A DNA stretch of 64,000 bases from Triglochin maritima (Eukaryota > Streptophyta > Magnoliopsida > Alismatales > Juncaginaceae). The notes below the pieces were generated by a model. The model saw only the letters and a program-made list of their open reading frames with translations, was not told the DNA's origin and did no database searches. The position numbers were made by a program, and so were the translations under genes. Location: contig OY821784.1 in NCBI GenBank assembly GCA_963682175.1, forward strand, positions 27,199,621-27,263,620, read 5' to 3'. Below are positions 33,399 to 44,458 of this stretch, piece by piece. Numbering within the stretch: the first letter of the stretch is position 1; each line of letters starts with the position of its first letter.

Positions 33399-34237
33399 AC
33401 AACAGAAGGTGTACTAGAGGAGGAGACTAAACGTAGAGAATAGATGAGGAGATGACTCAGGTGAGGAGAGAAGAATCCCTAGAGCTAGCGTGGGTACTGG
33501 GATCAGGAAGAAGCCTAACTAGCAAGCACGGCTCAAACAAAGTAAGGCAATGGGTCCTTAAGCTAGACGACGCCTAACTTTGAGGTCACTAGCCTCGACA
33601 CGCCTCACCTCCCTACAACGAGGACCACAATGCCCAGCAAGTGATACCAGATCCGGAGATCCAGTACCTCCTACTATCGACAAGGTAGGCAACGCCGATC
33701 AGGTCATGACGGTCTCGACTAGATTACTCTCCTAGTGCGTCCGAATTCCTTAGGGCCAATGTCTACTTGCTTTTAGTTAAGGCTTTATTAAGAGTGATTT
33801 TTGGGGCCAAGGAAAGGGTGATGAAATCCCCCACCTTATCTTTTATGGGACAGCCCCTCCTTAGTAGCGATTTGATCCTAGATCTAGCAATCAAACGCTC
33901 TCTCACTCTTGTCCCGATGCACCTTACTAACTAATGCATGAAAGAAACATGCATGAATGAGGGATGTGGGTGCACGTACCTCACGCCAGCAATCAACGAC
34001 AAAATGTAAAGCAAAGAAAAGACAAATGCATGCAAGGTCTACCAATGGTGCATGACCTAGATGGCAAGAAGTCTAATCTTTTGCTTTGAGTTTTATGGTC
34101 CAAGTTGATTAAAGGGGGAGTGATTAATGATCTGGGAGCAAATAAGAAGTCACAGCATGCAAAATTGGGCTCCCAGATAACACAAATTACAACACAATTG
34201 ACCACAAAAAAATTGGAAGACAGAATCCCTTACCAGG
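33399..34237 (-). other. Leader of the full-length gypsy element
   Basis: Untranslated region between primer site and gag. It includes the block AGGGTGATGAAATCCCCCACC (33815-33835 on plus), conserved in the leader of the gag-protease element. No gene. Confidence 0.65.
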
Positions 34238-34272
34238 CCGCCAATTGGCGGTTCCAAACCGCTGATTGGCGG
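34238..34272 (-). promoter_or_regulatory. Twin palindrome in the leader
   Basis: CCGCCAATTGGCGG (34238-34251), the 7-base spacer TTCCAAA, then CCGCTGATTGGCGG (34259-34272), about 140 nt after the primer site. Same 21-bp period as the U3 pair. Confidence 0.62.
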
Positions 34273-34410
34273 GCTGTTGTTGGATTTGCTTCCTCAAACT
34301 TCTCCAGTGGCCTCCCCGTGATCAGAGTGTTCCCTGAAACTAAGAAAAACTGAAAATGAAAAATTACAAACCCCTCGAATCGTCCAAACAAAGGTCTGGA
34401 CAGAGCACCT

Positions 34411-34427
34411 CCCCGGCAACGGTGCCA
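34411..34427 (-). other. Primer binding site, tRNA-Asp
   Basis: Minus strand TGGCACCGTTGCCGGGG, six bases from the 5' LTR. It has one mismatch to tRNA-Asp relative to the site at 16949-16965, at a CpG position. Confidence 0.92.
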
Positions 34428-35474
34428 AAAACTTGATTGATCTCGTTTTATATTTAACCGCAAGTGCACGGCCGCGTTGAAGCGGTGGCAAATACGGGTC
34501 GTCCACTGGGAGGTGTGTCGACAATTGGTTTATTCGAAGGCGAGAGGTAAAAAGAAGGGAGAAAGATGTATTACACTAATCTAAACTACAAAGCTGAAAT
34601 GAAATGCAAAGGAAATGAAGATAAGCAATAAAACTAAACCCCAAAGGGGGTAGAGAACAGATGTGAACATAAAGATGTGTGTGTGTGTGTGTGTTCAATT
34701 AAGCTCCTCACAACATGTAATGCATGAAATCATAAAACTACATCCAATCTTGCCTCTACATGAATTAAGATAAGACTATATCATTAAAACATACAAGACA
34801 ATGATTGAAATGAAGCTACATGAACTCAAGTATAAAGACTAGACCCTACTATGCCTCCACATGAATTAAGATGACTACATCATTAAAACATACAAGACAT
34901 TAGCTAAGGAAAAGGCAACAAGAGTACATACACTACAAATTGTGTTTCCAACATTAACTTCATCCATATCCTAACCTTATCATTCCCCATAAAATAGGTC
35001 CACTAATCAAAGCATAAGCTAAGCTTCATTCAAGAGCATTAGCATATCAAAGATAAGAGTGGAGACCCATTAGATGGTTATGGAAATCATATAAAGCTCA
35101 AGGGATAAAAATAACACACACTTAATACACTACATTATTATATCACATATTTCTCCACCCCCCAAATGGGGATGGAACTACTCACTACTCATTACACTAA
35201 CTAATTTAGCAAAGGAAAACATAATACTGAAATCAAATTTATACTACTTAAGCAAGAAATATTAAAGAAGCATAAAACTAAACAAACAAACAAGCATGCA
35301 AATGAAAGGAAATTAAACTAAGAGAGAAACAACATCATTAAGAGAAAACTTATATTATTAACTCACTCAATTACAAGTAGCTCTTCCTCCACTAGAGTTT
35401 TGCTTCAAGGCTTCACTCTTAGTAGGGAAGATGGCCACCAAGAGGGACATGGATACAATGGGAGGTGAAGAGTT

Positions 35475-35485
35475 CTATTTATAAG
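35475..35485 (-). promoter_or_regulatory. TATA box of the 5' LTR
   Basis: CTTATAAATAG on the minus strand. The paired palindromes lie 120-155 bp upstream (35606-35640). Confidence 0.75.
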
Positions 35486-35605
35486 CATGGAAAAAGCTAA
35501 TCAGGGACAATCCCCCAATGTGGGACTAAACCAATACCAAAAATAGCCTAAACGAACACTAATACAAGTCCAGGAGAAGTTGGGGCGGATCCTGCATGAT
35601 CCAGA

Positions 35606-35640
35606 CCGCCAATTGGCGGTTCCAGACCGCCAATTGGCGG
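35606..35640 (-). promoter_or_regulatory. Twin palindrome in U3
   Basis: Two perfect CCGCCAATTGGCGG palindromes (35606-35619 and 35627-35640), starts 21 bp apart, upstream of the TATA box. Each contains CCAAT and its complement, the NF-Y core. A matching pair sits in the leader at 34238-34272. Confidence 0.65.
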
Positions 35641-36015
35641 CCTATAAAGCCCAGATCCGTCTGGGTCTTCTGGTGGGCTTGCCTTGGTGTGTTTCTTGGT
35701 CTTGGATGCATCTAACTTGTTTAGTGGAGCTCCGACCCGAATCGAATTGACAAAATACTCCTCATGATGGTGTGGAGTTTCCTGTTTTGCTCTTAGGTCC
35801 TTCTGTCTTACGATCAGGTCCTTCTCCCTTGCATCTTGGTCCCCAGGTCTCACAATTAGGTCCTTTTTTCCTGCTTTTGGGTCCTTTCATGGCTCTTCTC
35901 TTCAACCTATTTATTTCTAAAAACTAAACATAAAACTCGTCACGTAGCATTGCTTAGGTGTAAGATAAGGGATATAAGGTACAAATATAAGCATGAAATG
36001 ATGTCAATCACATAC

Positions 36016-36270
36016 ATTCTTAAAAACTAACTATTTATCAACTTGACTTTGTGTTATTACTCTTTATCAACTTAAATCATCTTGACTTTTCCGCAAGAAC
36101 ATGAATCTCCAATGATTCCTATTTTATTCAATGAATCAACAAAACACAAATTAATGATGAAGTTTACAGGATTCTCCAATGAAGAAGTCACTGGTAAGGA
36201 GAGAAGATAATTGTTAGATTGCATTTCATGAATTTATATTGTCTTTATATTTAGTTTGTTATGCTATAAG
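36016..36270. other. AT-rich spacer
   Basis: Continuation of the target DNA interrupted by the gypsy element (compare 24430-24611). No gene seen. Confidence 0.5.
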
Positions 36271-36653
36271 TATTGGATTAATCTAGGATTAATAAGATAT
36301 TTGCCCAAAGCACTGACACATGGCGTGTCCCTATTGGACTACACATTTAAGGGTTTAGGGTGGAGCCATCTATATAAGGAGGGGAGCCTCCCATTGGATA
36401 GAAGAACAAGTGTGCAAACCCTAGCCTCCACCCACCCTAGCCGCCACCTTCTCTCTCTCCCATTTTGTCCCTCCACCTCCACCAAGCTCATTCCGTGGAC
36501 TCTTGGGTTGTGGACTCGCGCTCCTTCTACAAGAGAGTAGGAGACCGACCGGTGAAAAGGATTCCGTAAGGTGACCTCCGATCTTCCTTCCGCTGCCACA
36601 GGTTCTCTCCAAGAAAGGTACTCCTGAACCTATAGAATCGTTGTTTGCTAGCA
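36271..36653 (+). repeat. 5' LTR of the copia element
   Basis: 383 bp. TATA box TATATAAGG at 36371-36379, followed by a C-rich leader. The end reads TGCTAGCA next to the primer site. Confidence 0.93.
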
Positions 36654-36654
36654 T

Positions 36655-36667
36655 TGGTACCAGAGTC
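36655..36667 (+). other. Primer binding site, initiator tRNA-Met (variant)
   Basis: TGGTACCAGAGTC, one base after the LTR. It differs from the usual TGGTATCAGAGCC at two positions. Confidence 0.8.
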
Positions 36668-38771
36668 ATCTCGGTTACCTTCGAATCCTCACCATGCTTG
36701 ACGAATTTTTGTTTCATGATAATCTGATTTGAGATAAAAATTCGGTGGTTATGTTTTTGGAGAAAGAAAGATAACAGAAAAATCAGCATTGCTTATTTAC
36801 ATGATGCACATGTTTTGGTCCATTAGAGCATGCATCTAGGGTTAGATTTTGCTCATCCATTCTTGTGCATGTATGCATGGTTTAAGATGGATTTTTCCTG
36901 ATTTTATTTCGAGCCAATATGATATGTTGCTCTCCTATCATTGCACATACATAGATGTGACCAGAATTCTATTTTTTCTGTGTTGTTACCTCTATTCCTT
37001 GCGCTTGTATTAGATAAAATCAGAAGTTATTTTCCATGTTTATTCTTCTAAATCATGCACATGTATACATGAAATAAGATGTCTATTTTTCCTGATTTTT
37101 CCGAATTAGGGTTAGATATTATTTATTCTAATCTTTGAGCATGTATACATGAAATATGTGTTAACCCTATCATGATGATCTTCTGTTTTTGCGCATGTTT
37201 ATATGATAATCAGTAGTTTAATTCTCTGATATTTTTTCATGCTTGAATTAGATGATAATGTTTGTATGTCATTTGTATATCATCTTGCATGTCGGATTGC
37301 ATGGATGGATCAAATGTTGTTATCTCTGATTCGTGTACATGCATGACTAGATCTCATGTTTGCTGGAATTTCGTGTATATGCTTATTTATTTAGCATTTT
37401 TCAATATGAGCATGCATCTAGAGTAGATGTTTATTGCCATATGCATATGCATGATAATTGTGTTGCCTTGTTGCTCCAAAGAATTTCGGATATGGCTGTT
37501 TTTGGAGCATTAACATGCATGTGATTGATTGGTTTCCTTACTGAAAAATTCGCATATATGCTTGCTGCTCTCTTGAAAATTTCGAATTTTTTCTTTCCAA
37601 TACAAGTAGCATAATTATTGTTGATTTAATGCTTATATTGATTAAGGAAGGATTGGCAAATTCTGAAAATTTTTAGAGCATATTATGGGATGGAGTTTTG
37701 TTGCCTTAAAAGTATTTTTTGAATGCTTTCCTTTGATGCACATATATGTGTTGATCTCATTTAAGGAATTTCGGATTTTTGGAATGATAGCATGCATTAC
37801 ATTTGAAATATTTCCTTTATGATTAAATCCACATACATGTGTTGATCTCATTGAGGATTTTTTCTGGATTTTTCTTTCCTAATGCGAGTAGGATAATTTT
37901 TACGCTCTCATGATTATGTTGATTGGGGAAAGAAAAGAAAATTTCTGTTTTGAGATACTATTATGGAGATTGATTGGTTTTCCATATACGTTTTTCTTAT
38001 GCTCCATATATGCGTTCTTTCCTTATATATTACTTCCTTCTTATTTGGAAGTGATGTACACTTTATTCATGTGTGTGATTGTGCTAACGTATGGAAAGAT
38101 TGCGCTTGTTTGGTATGAATGGTGTGAATGAATGTTGATTTAATTTTGCTGCCTTATTGAGAGTTGAGCGTAATTTCATTCATTCATTTCCATTTCCAAT
38201 AGATATCGCAATGAGCTGTAATATTTATGGACTGCAATAATTATGGACTGTGGACTGTTTATTGCCCTAGGGAGACGAGGGGCTCCTTTATTTTTATTAT
38301 TGCGATATTATTGCTTTAAGGCTTATGCAGGTTCTCATCTACAGTGCTAAATCCCTATGGGGGATCCTTAGCTCGATATGGAAGTAATGTAGCAATTAAT
38401 TTCTGTGTGATCTTGATTGGAATGTTCTAAAAGGAACGTTTTTTTTGGAACTTGCATGCCTAGTGGGAGTTGCAAGGTAGAAGTGTTTTGTGTAAACCAC
38501 CTTGCAACCGGCGGATAATTATTTATTTGCTGCTGATTTGCCATGATTTATACGTTTTTTAGGGTTATTAAATCATGATGGAGCGCAATATATGAATTGG
38601 TAAAATAGCTTTATTAACTATTGCATGAGGATTTGATCGAACGCTTTATGTTTTCCTTTGGTCTGAATGCAATAGTTATTAAGTCAATTTATTTTTTTAT
38701 GAATATTGCGGCTCGTTGTATTTTATGCTAGAACTCATGTATCGCTATGTGGTTTTTTGTCCTAGATTTTT
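36668..38771 (+). other. Long AT-rich leader of the copia element
   Basis: No gene. Between about 36830 and 37860, short motifs of the type 'gcatgtatacatga', 'gcatatgcatg' and 'acatacatgtgttgatctcat' recur every 60-120 bases, giving many short upstream ATG frames. Confidence 0.65.
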
Positions 38772-39734
38772 ATGGCTGCTTCCAAAAGCATTGTCGCTGA
38801 TCTGACTCGAGGAGATAAACTCAATGAAAGAAATTACGATTTGTGGCATCGTAAAATTGAGTATCTCTTAGAGGATCAGGACATGTTAGAAAATATAACT
38901 CAAACTATGTCTCCCCCCGAGGAGGGGAACACTGCGCAGCATCGCAGAAATATGGATGTCTATAATGCATGGAAAAAGAAAGACCGTATTGCTCGCATTA
39001 CAATTCTGAGTTCGATGCGAGATGATCTGTTACTGCGGTTCGAAAAATTGCGAACTGCAAAGGCCTTGTGGGAAGCTGTGAAGTTTCAATACGGAGTGAC
39101 CTCCGTCACAAGGGCCCGCCAGCTTCGACTTATGTTTGTTGGGTATAAAATGTGCCAAGGTCACACGATGAGGCAGCATATTACTACAATGTCAAACATG
39201 ATAAGCGAGCTGAGTGCTGCCGGTCGTGCTAAAACCGATGAGGAGCAAGTGTCTGCTCTCATCAGATCATTGCCTTCGAAGAGTTGGGAGCATATGAAGG
39301 TCCATCTGACTCATGCTGATGACATCAGGACATTGGACAAGGTCGTAAAACACCAAGAGCTGGAGGAGGACCGTATGCTTACGGAAGCTCCTCTAACTGA
39401 AGTGTTTGCTGCTGAAGCTGGCGCTCCTCGGAGGAGTGCAGGTTTTAAGCGCAAAAGAAATAGAGCTCGGGGTTTTAAAGGCAAGAAGGGTGCAAATAAA
39501 AACAAAACAGAAAACAAAGCTGGAAAGAAACGACCTCGAGGATCCAGAGGTGGGAAAGATAAGTGTAATGTGAGTTGTTTTAACTGCCGAAAGACTGGAC
39601 ATTTTGCTCGTGAGTGCACTGAGCAAAAGGTAATTACTGTGTGTAATCCCTTGAATTGTAACATGACTAGTTTTGTGATGCTCACTGATCACTCTCATGT
39701 GTGGATTGTGGATTCAGGTGCCACGGACACGTAA
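38772..39734 (+). pseudogene. Copia gag, reading into the protease active site
   Basis: 320 codons from ATG 38772. The N-terminal gag domain has 'NYDLWHRKIEYLL'. The UBN2-type core follows (about residues 60-200, 'LRLMFVGYKM', 'LIRSLPSKSW'). A lysine/arginine-rich linker precedes one CCHC knuckle, CFNCRKTGHFAREC (about 268-282). The frame enters protease at 'WIVDSGATDT' (catalytic DSG 314-316), then stops at once. Gag itself is intact; protease continues in another frame, so the polyprotein is broken here. Confidence 0.9.
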
Positions 39735-42700
39735 CAAAGGATCGTTCTGCTTTCGTGGAATATCGTCGTGTTCCAAGTGGGAGGCGAATAAACATGGAGA
39801 CAACACTAGCATTGAAGTTCTTGGAGTTGGCACATGCAAAGTGCCTTTGCGAAGTGGCTGAATCCTATTACTTCACGACGTGTTGTATGCACCAGCTATA
39901 CGGTGAAATATTATTTCTATTGCTGTTTTGATGAGACATGGTTTTAAAGTTGTTTTTGAGAACAATGATATGGGTTTATACCTTGCTAACATTTATTATG
40001 GACGTGCCTTTCTTTCAGACGGTTTTATTGTGTTGGACGCAATTTATGATTTCAATCATAACACTAGTGCCTTTATGAGTCAAAGTTCCATGAATAATGA
40101 TTCAGTTATGTGGCATGCTAGACTAGGTCACATTGGTGTTGAACGGATGAACAGGTTGGCAAAGGATGTGGTATTAGGAGAATGCTCCAAATTTGAATTG
40201 CCGACATGTGAATCTTGTCTAGCTGGAAAAACAACTAGAAAATTGTTCAGAAAAGACATTAGGGCTACTTCTCCTTTAGAACTAATTCACTCGGATATTT
40301 GTGGACCTTTGAATGTGTGTACTAGACATGGACAAAGTTACTTCATCACATTTATTGATGACTACACTAGATATGGTCATATTTATCTTATTTCTCACAA
40401 GTCAGAAGCACTAGAATGCTTTAAGAAATTCATGAGCTTGGTAGAGAATCAATTGGATAATAAGATAAAAACTCTCAGAACGGACAGAGGTGGGGAGTAT
40501 CTCTCCATAATGTTCAAGGAGTTATGTGATGAAAAGGGGATATCTAGACAACTCACTATGCCTTATACTCCTTAGCAAAATGGTGTTGCCGAGACAAGGA
40601 ATAGAACGTTGCTAGACATGGTTAGATCCATGATGGCGCATGCGAGCTTGCCAATTTCGTTTTGGAGAGATGATCTAATGATTGTTGCCTATATCCTCCA
40701 TAGAGTTCCAACAAAATCGGTTCCCTCAACTCCATATGAGTTATGGACATGACGGAAGCCTGATTTTAGTCTGCTGCATCCTTGGGGATGCGCGGCATAC
40801 ATTCATTCTACTAGTCACCGATATGGAAAACTAGGACCTAGAGGGAAAAAGTGTATCTTTGTAAAATACAGTAATCTCTCCAAAGGTTATGTTTTTATCG
40901 GGTTAGACGAGAATGAAAGAAGGACGGAACTGGAGTCTAGGGATGCCACATTCTTGGAAAATGTTTTTCCAACTCTTGCTGGAGCTATCAAAGAGTTAGT
41001 GGACTTCTTTGAACAACAAGATGAGGACATTGCCACTCCACGGGAGCAGGATCTGGAAGTTGAACATGAGGTTCCACCAGTCAATCCTAGTGGGAGCAGC
41101 AATGCTGAGGATCCGATAGCTCTCACGGAGGATGAGCCATCAGATACCCATCTGCGTCGAAGTAAACGCAGGCTCATTCCTCGTAGGCGATTTCGCTTAG
41201 AGGAAGAGGCCCTCATGATAGCTCAAGAAGAAATTGATTATGAATCATCTGGCATGACAGTAATCGATGAGCAAGAACCGATGACCTTGAAAGAGGCTTT
41301 GGAAGGTCCAATGCGAAAGAGTGGTTAGAAGCTATAAAGGACGAGTTGGAGTCGATGAAAGTTAATCGAGTCTGGGACTTGGTCAACTTACCGCCGAACC
41401 GAAAGGCCATTGGGGCCAAGTGGATCCTCAAGATTAATAGGAAGGCGGATGGATCTATTGATAGATTCAAGGCTAGACTGGTAGCTAAAGGCTACACCCA
41501 AAGAGAAGGAGTGGATTTTGAGGAAACTTTTTCACCCGTGGTTAGGTTTGCCTCCATCCGCCTTCTACTAGCTATTGTAGCTCAGATGGACTTAGAGGTT
41601 TACCAAATGGATATAAAGACTGCTTTTCTCAATGGAGAACTTGAGGAGGAGATCTATATGGATCAACCTCAAGGTTTTGAAGTCAAAGGACAAGAGCGCA
41701 ATGTGTGCAAGCTCAATAAGTCCTTATATGGCTTAAAACAAGCATCTAGACAGTGGAAAATCGCTTCCATCAAGCTATATCAGAGAATGCGTTCTCTATG
41801 CTTGAGGAAGATCATTGTGTGTACGTTAAGAGATCCAATGGTAAATTTGTCATTCTGACCTTGTATGTTGATGACAAACTCATGGCTGGCAATAGCAAAG
41901 AGTTGCTGAAATCCACTAAAGAACGGTTGTCCTCCACGTTTGATATGAAGGACATGGGTGAAGCTAGCTACGTCCTTGGTGTCAAGATAGTTAGAAATAG
42001 GTCCAAGAGACTTCTGGGATTGTCTCAAGATACTTATATTAACAACATCTTGAAGAAATACCATATGGACAAATGCAAACCAATCGACACTCCTGTTGAG
42101 AAGGGTTTGCACTTGAGCCTTGATAAGCATCCTGACACTCCTGAAGAGAAGGCCAAAATGAGCAAGGTTCCATACTCAAATGCTGTGGGAAGCCTTACGT
42201 ATGCTATGATGTGTACTAGGCCAGACATTTGTTATGTTGTGGGCATGGTGAGTCGATGCCAGTCTAGCCCAAGCATGGAGCACTGGAAAGCAGTCAAGAG
42301 AATCATGAGATACCTCAGAGGAACGAGTAACTACATGTTGTGTTACCAAGCATCAGATCTCCGCCTGATTGGCTATAGTGATGCCGATTGGGCTGGAGAC
42401 ATTGATGAAAGGAAGTCTACCTCTGGTTATGCTTTCTTGCTGGCTAATGGGGTCATCTCATGGTCCAACAAGAAGCAAACCTGTATAGTCCTGTCGACTA
42501 TGGAAGCCGAGTATGTTGAATGCTCTGCAGCAGTATAGGAGGCAGTTTTGTTGAGGAGGTTCTTACAACATACTGGGCTAGTAGAGACATCGGATGAGCC
42601 TGTTGTTGTCTATTGTGACAGCATGGCTGCCTTTTGTTATGTGAAAGACCAAACATATACAGGTTAGGTATCATTTTGTGAAGGACATCATAGGGAAAAA

Positions 42701-42818
42701 GGAAGTTGTGTTAAGACATGTGTCTACTAGTCTTATGGTAGCTGACCCTCTTACCAAGGCTATAGCTAAGGACTCGTTTGTGTCCCATGTGAAGTCCTTA
42801 GGCTTACGCAGACTTTGA
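39701..42818 (+). pseudogene. Copia pol: protease, integrase, RT and RNase H, several breaks
   Basis: Protease remnants are in frame 39701-39931. Integrase runs from 39928, with zinc region 'WHARLGH'...'CESC', Asp in 'HSDICGP', Asp in 'TDRGGEY', then a stop at 40573 just before Glu in 'GVAETRNR', and another stop at about 40750. A one-base frameshift near 41315 leads to RT ('KARLVAKGYTQREGVDFEET', 'YQMDIKTAFLNG', 'YGLKQASRQW'). A second frameshift near 41757 precedes YVDD (41864-41875). RNase H has 'YSDADWAGD' and 'STMEAEYVE', a stop at about 42536, and its C-terminus ('VADPLTKA') in a shifted frame ending at 42818. At least three stops and three frameshifts: not functional. Confidence 0.93.
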
Positions 42819-44064
42819 TGCATTGACATGTCTAACTTCCTTTTATGAGTGATTGTGTTTTCCTTTCGACTATATCTGTTTGGTTGATGTAGTTGTTTTA
42901 GCATAAAATATTATTCTGTCAATAGGCTGAAGAATGCTCACTCACACGAGCATTCGCCTCTGGCGCTTTTGATAGCGAGCAGAGATGAGACTGATCATGA
43001 GGAGATCTTGTATGATAGATCCAGAGCAGTTCATGATAGGACAGTCGCCTTGATTAGGAATCAAGATGATATCCTCTATGGTTGTGAGGATTGACATGAA
43101 TGTTTCCACGATTCATGTGACCTATAGAAGCCAAGTGCGAGCATCACATGTGGCGCCAGGTGGCACCTGTATGGTGTTAAGGTGACAATGATGAAGCTCG
43201 GGTCAGGCGCAAAGGGGGTGCGACTGGACAAAGACTTGTATGGTGTTGAGAGACAGACATACTGTTGTGTACAGTATGATCCACCATAACATGTTTGTCA
43301 TACAACATGTGCTGAGTGACAATTTGGAAGTGAAAGGATGGATCCCTGCTCCTTCACTGTGTGAGTCCAAGACTTGATTGTCATTAGTTGCCCTCAGTGA
43401 CCTTCGACGACACCATGAAGCAAAGAGTTGATGTGACTACTTTGGGATGTTATCTATGACCATGAGAGATTCGGTCTAAAGAGGCATCTTCGGGAAAGGA
43501 GTCAACTCTGAGTGTAATGGTGGTCTGGGGGGAAGGGAAAGGTTTGACTCGAGTGCACTAAAAGTATTTGCTGGGCCCAACTGTATTGGATACAGTAGCA
43601 AGTACCTTGAGGACAAGAAGGTATTCTCTCCGAGGGATCGAGATACCGTTGATGTTAAGTGAGTTTCTGAGTAAACCTGGGGAACTGTGATGTGCATTTT
43701 GACTGCTTATTTGTTGTTTTATGAGGATGTTGTCATTCTGGCCTTCTAGTAAGGTTTCTAGTTTGAGACTCCTAAATTGCAGGTGCATCACCGGTCGCAC
43801 GACCCATTTGTCCGTATGATCGGAAGAGTACATGTGTCGGGGACACAGATGGTCGTGTATCGAGAATACATGATCAGAGACTTGCATATTGTGGATGTGT
43901 ACTTGGAGAGAGGAGTAGTTGTATGTATCAGAGATATATACATATGTGTCGGGGACACATAAAGAGGTGACATATTGACATTGTGTGATTGTATGTATCA
44001 GGGATATATGCATATGTGTCGGGGACACAAAAGCAGATGACATGTTGTTATCGTGCTGTTGTGC
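42819..44064 (+). other. 3' region of the copia element with repeated hairpins
   Basis: No gene. The hairpin TGTGTCGGGGACACA occurs three times: 43833-43847, 43945-43959 and 44015-44029. The last two belong to a 70-bp repeat starting 'tgtatgtatcag'. The tract ends in the polypurine sequence AAGTGGGAGA (44065-44074) before the 3' LTR. Confidence 0.75.
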
Positions 44065-44074
44065 AAGTGGGAGA
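44065..44074 (+). other. Polypurine tract of the copia element
   Basis: AAGTGGGAGA directly before the 3' LTR. Confidence 0.8.
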
Positions 44075-44458
44075 TATTGGATTAATCTAGGATTAATAAG
44101 ATATTTGCCCAAAGCACTGACACGTGGCGTGTCCCTATTGGACTACACATTTAAGGGTTTAAGGTGGAGCCATCTATATAAGGAGGTGAGCCTCTTATTG
44201 GATAGAACAACAAGTGTGCAAACCCTAGCCTCCACCCACCCTAGCCGCCACCTTCTCTCTCTCCCATTTTCGTCCCTCCACCTCCACCAAGCTCATTCCG
44301 TGGACTCTTGGGTTGTGGACTCGCGCTCCTTCTCCAAGAGAGTAGGAGACCGACCGGTGAAAAGGATTCCGTAAGGTGACCTCCGATCTTCCTTCTGCTG
44401 TCACAGGTTCTCTCCAAGAAAGGTACTCCTGAACCTGTAGAATCGTTGTTTGCTAACA
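44075..44458 (+). repeat. 3' LTR of the copia element
   Basis: 384 bp, about 97% like the 5' LTR by eye. TATA box at 44175-44183. The end reads TGCTAACA. Confidence 0.93.

Larger units (their letters stand above)
24617..36010 (-). mobile_element. Full-length Athila/Tat Ty3/gypsy retrotransposon, TSD CATAC
   Basis: An 11.4-kb element on the minus strand. LTRs are 24617-26195 (3') and 34434-36010 (5'), starting TGATTGA and ending TCAATCA, with perfect CATAC duplications at 24612-24616 and 36011-36015. It has a tRNA-Asp primer site, a roughly 1-kb leader, one uninterrupted gag-pol frame and a 1.6-kb 3' non-coding region with polypurine tracts. The LTRs differ by roughly eight substitutions in about 1.58 kb by eye, so insertion is recent. 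It has no env-like ORF. It is the only element here with an unbroken pol and is the natural candidate helper for the gag-protease element, apart from its integrase substitution. Confidence 0.97.
34434..36010 (-). repeat. 5' LTR of the full-length gypsy element
   Basis: 1577 bp, nearly identical to 24617-26195 (for example a changed base at 35447, 35518 and 35740, and a shorter GT run). It drives transcription leftward. Confidence 0.97.
36271..44458 (+). mobile_element. Full-length Ty1/copia retrotransposon, degenerate
   Basis: LTRs 36271-36653 and 44075-44458 start TATTGG and end in CA. The element has an initiator-Met primer site, a 2.1-kb leader, gag, a broken pol in copia order (protease, integrase, RT, RNase H) and a 1.2-kb 3' region. 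The LTRs differ at about eleven positions of 383, so it is older than the gypsy elements. I find no matching 5-bp duplication at its edges (ATAAG left, ACTAG right). The lineage within copia is not resolved. Confidence 0.93.
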
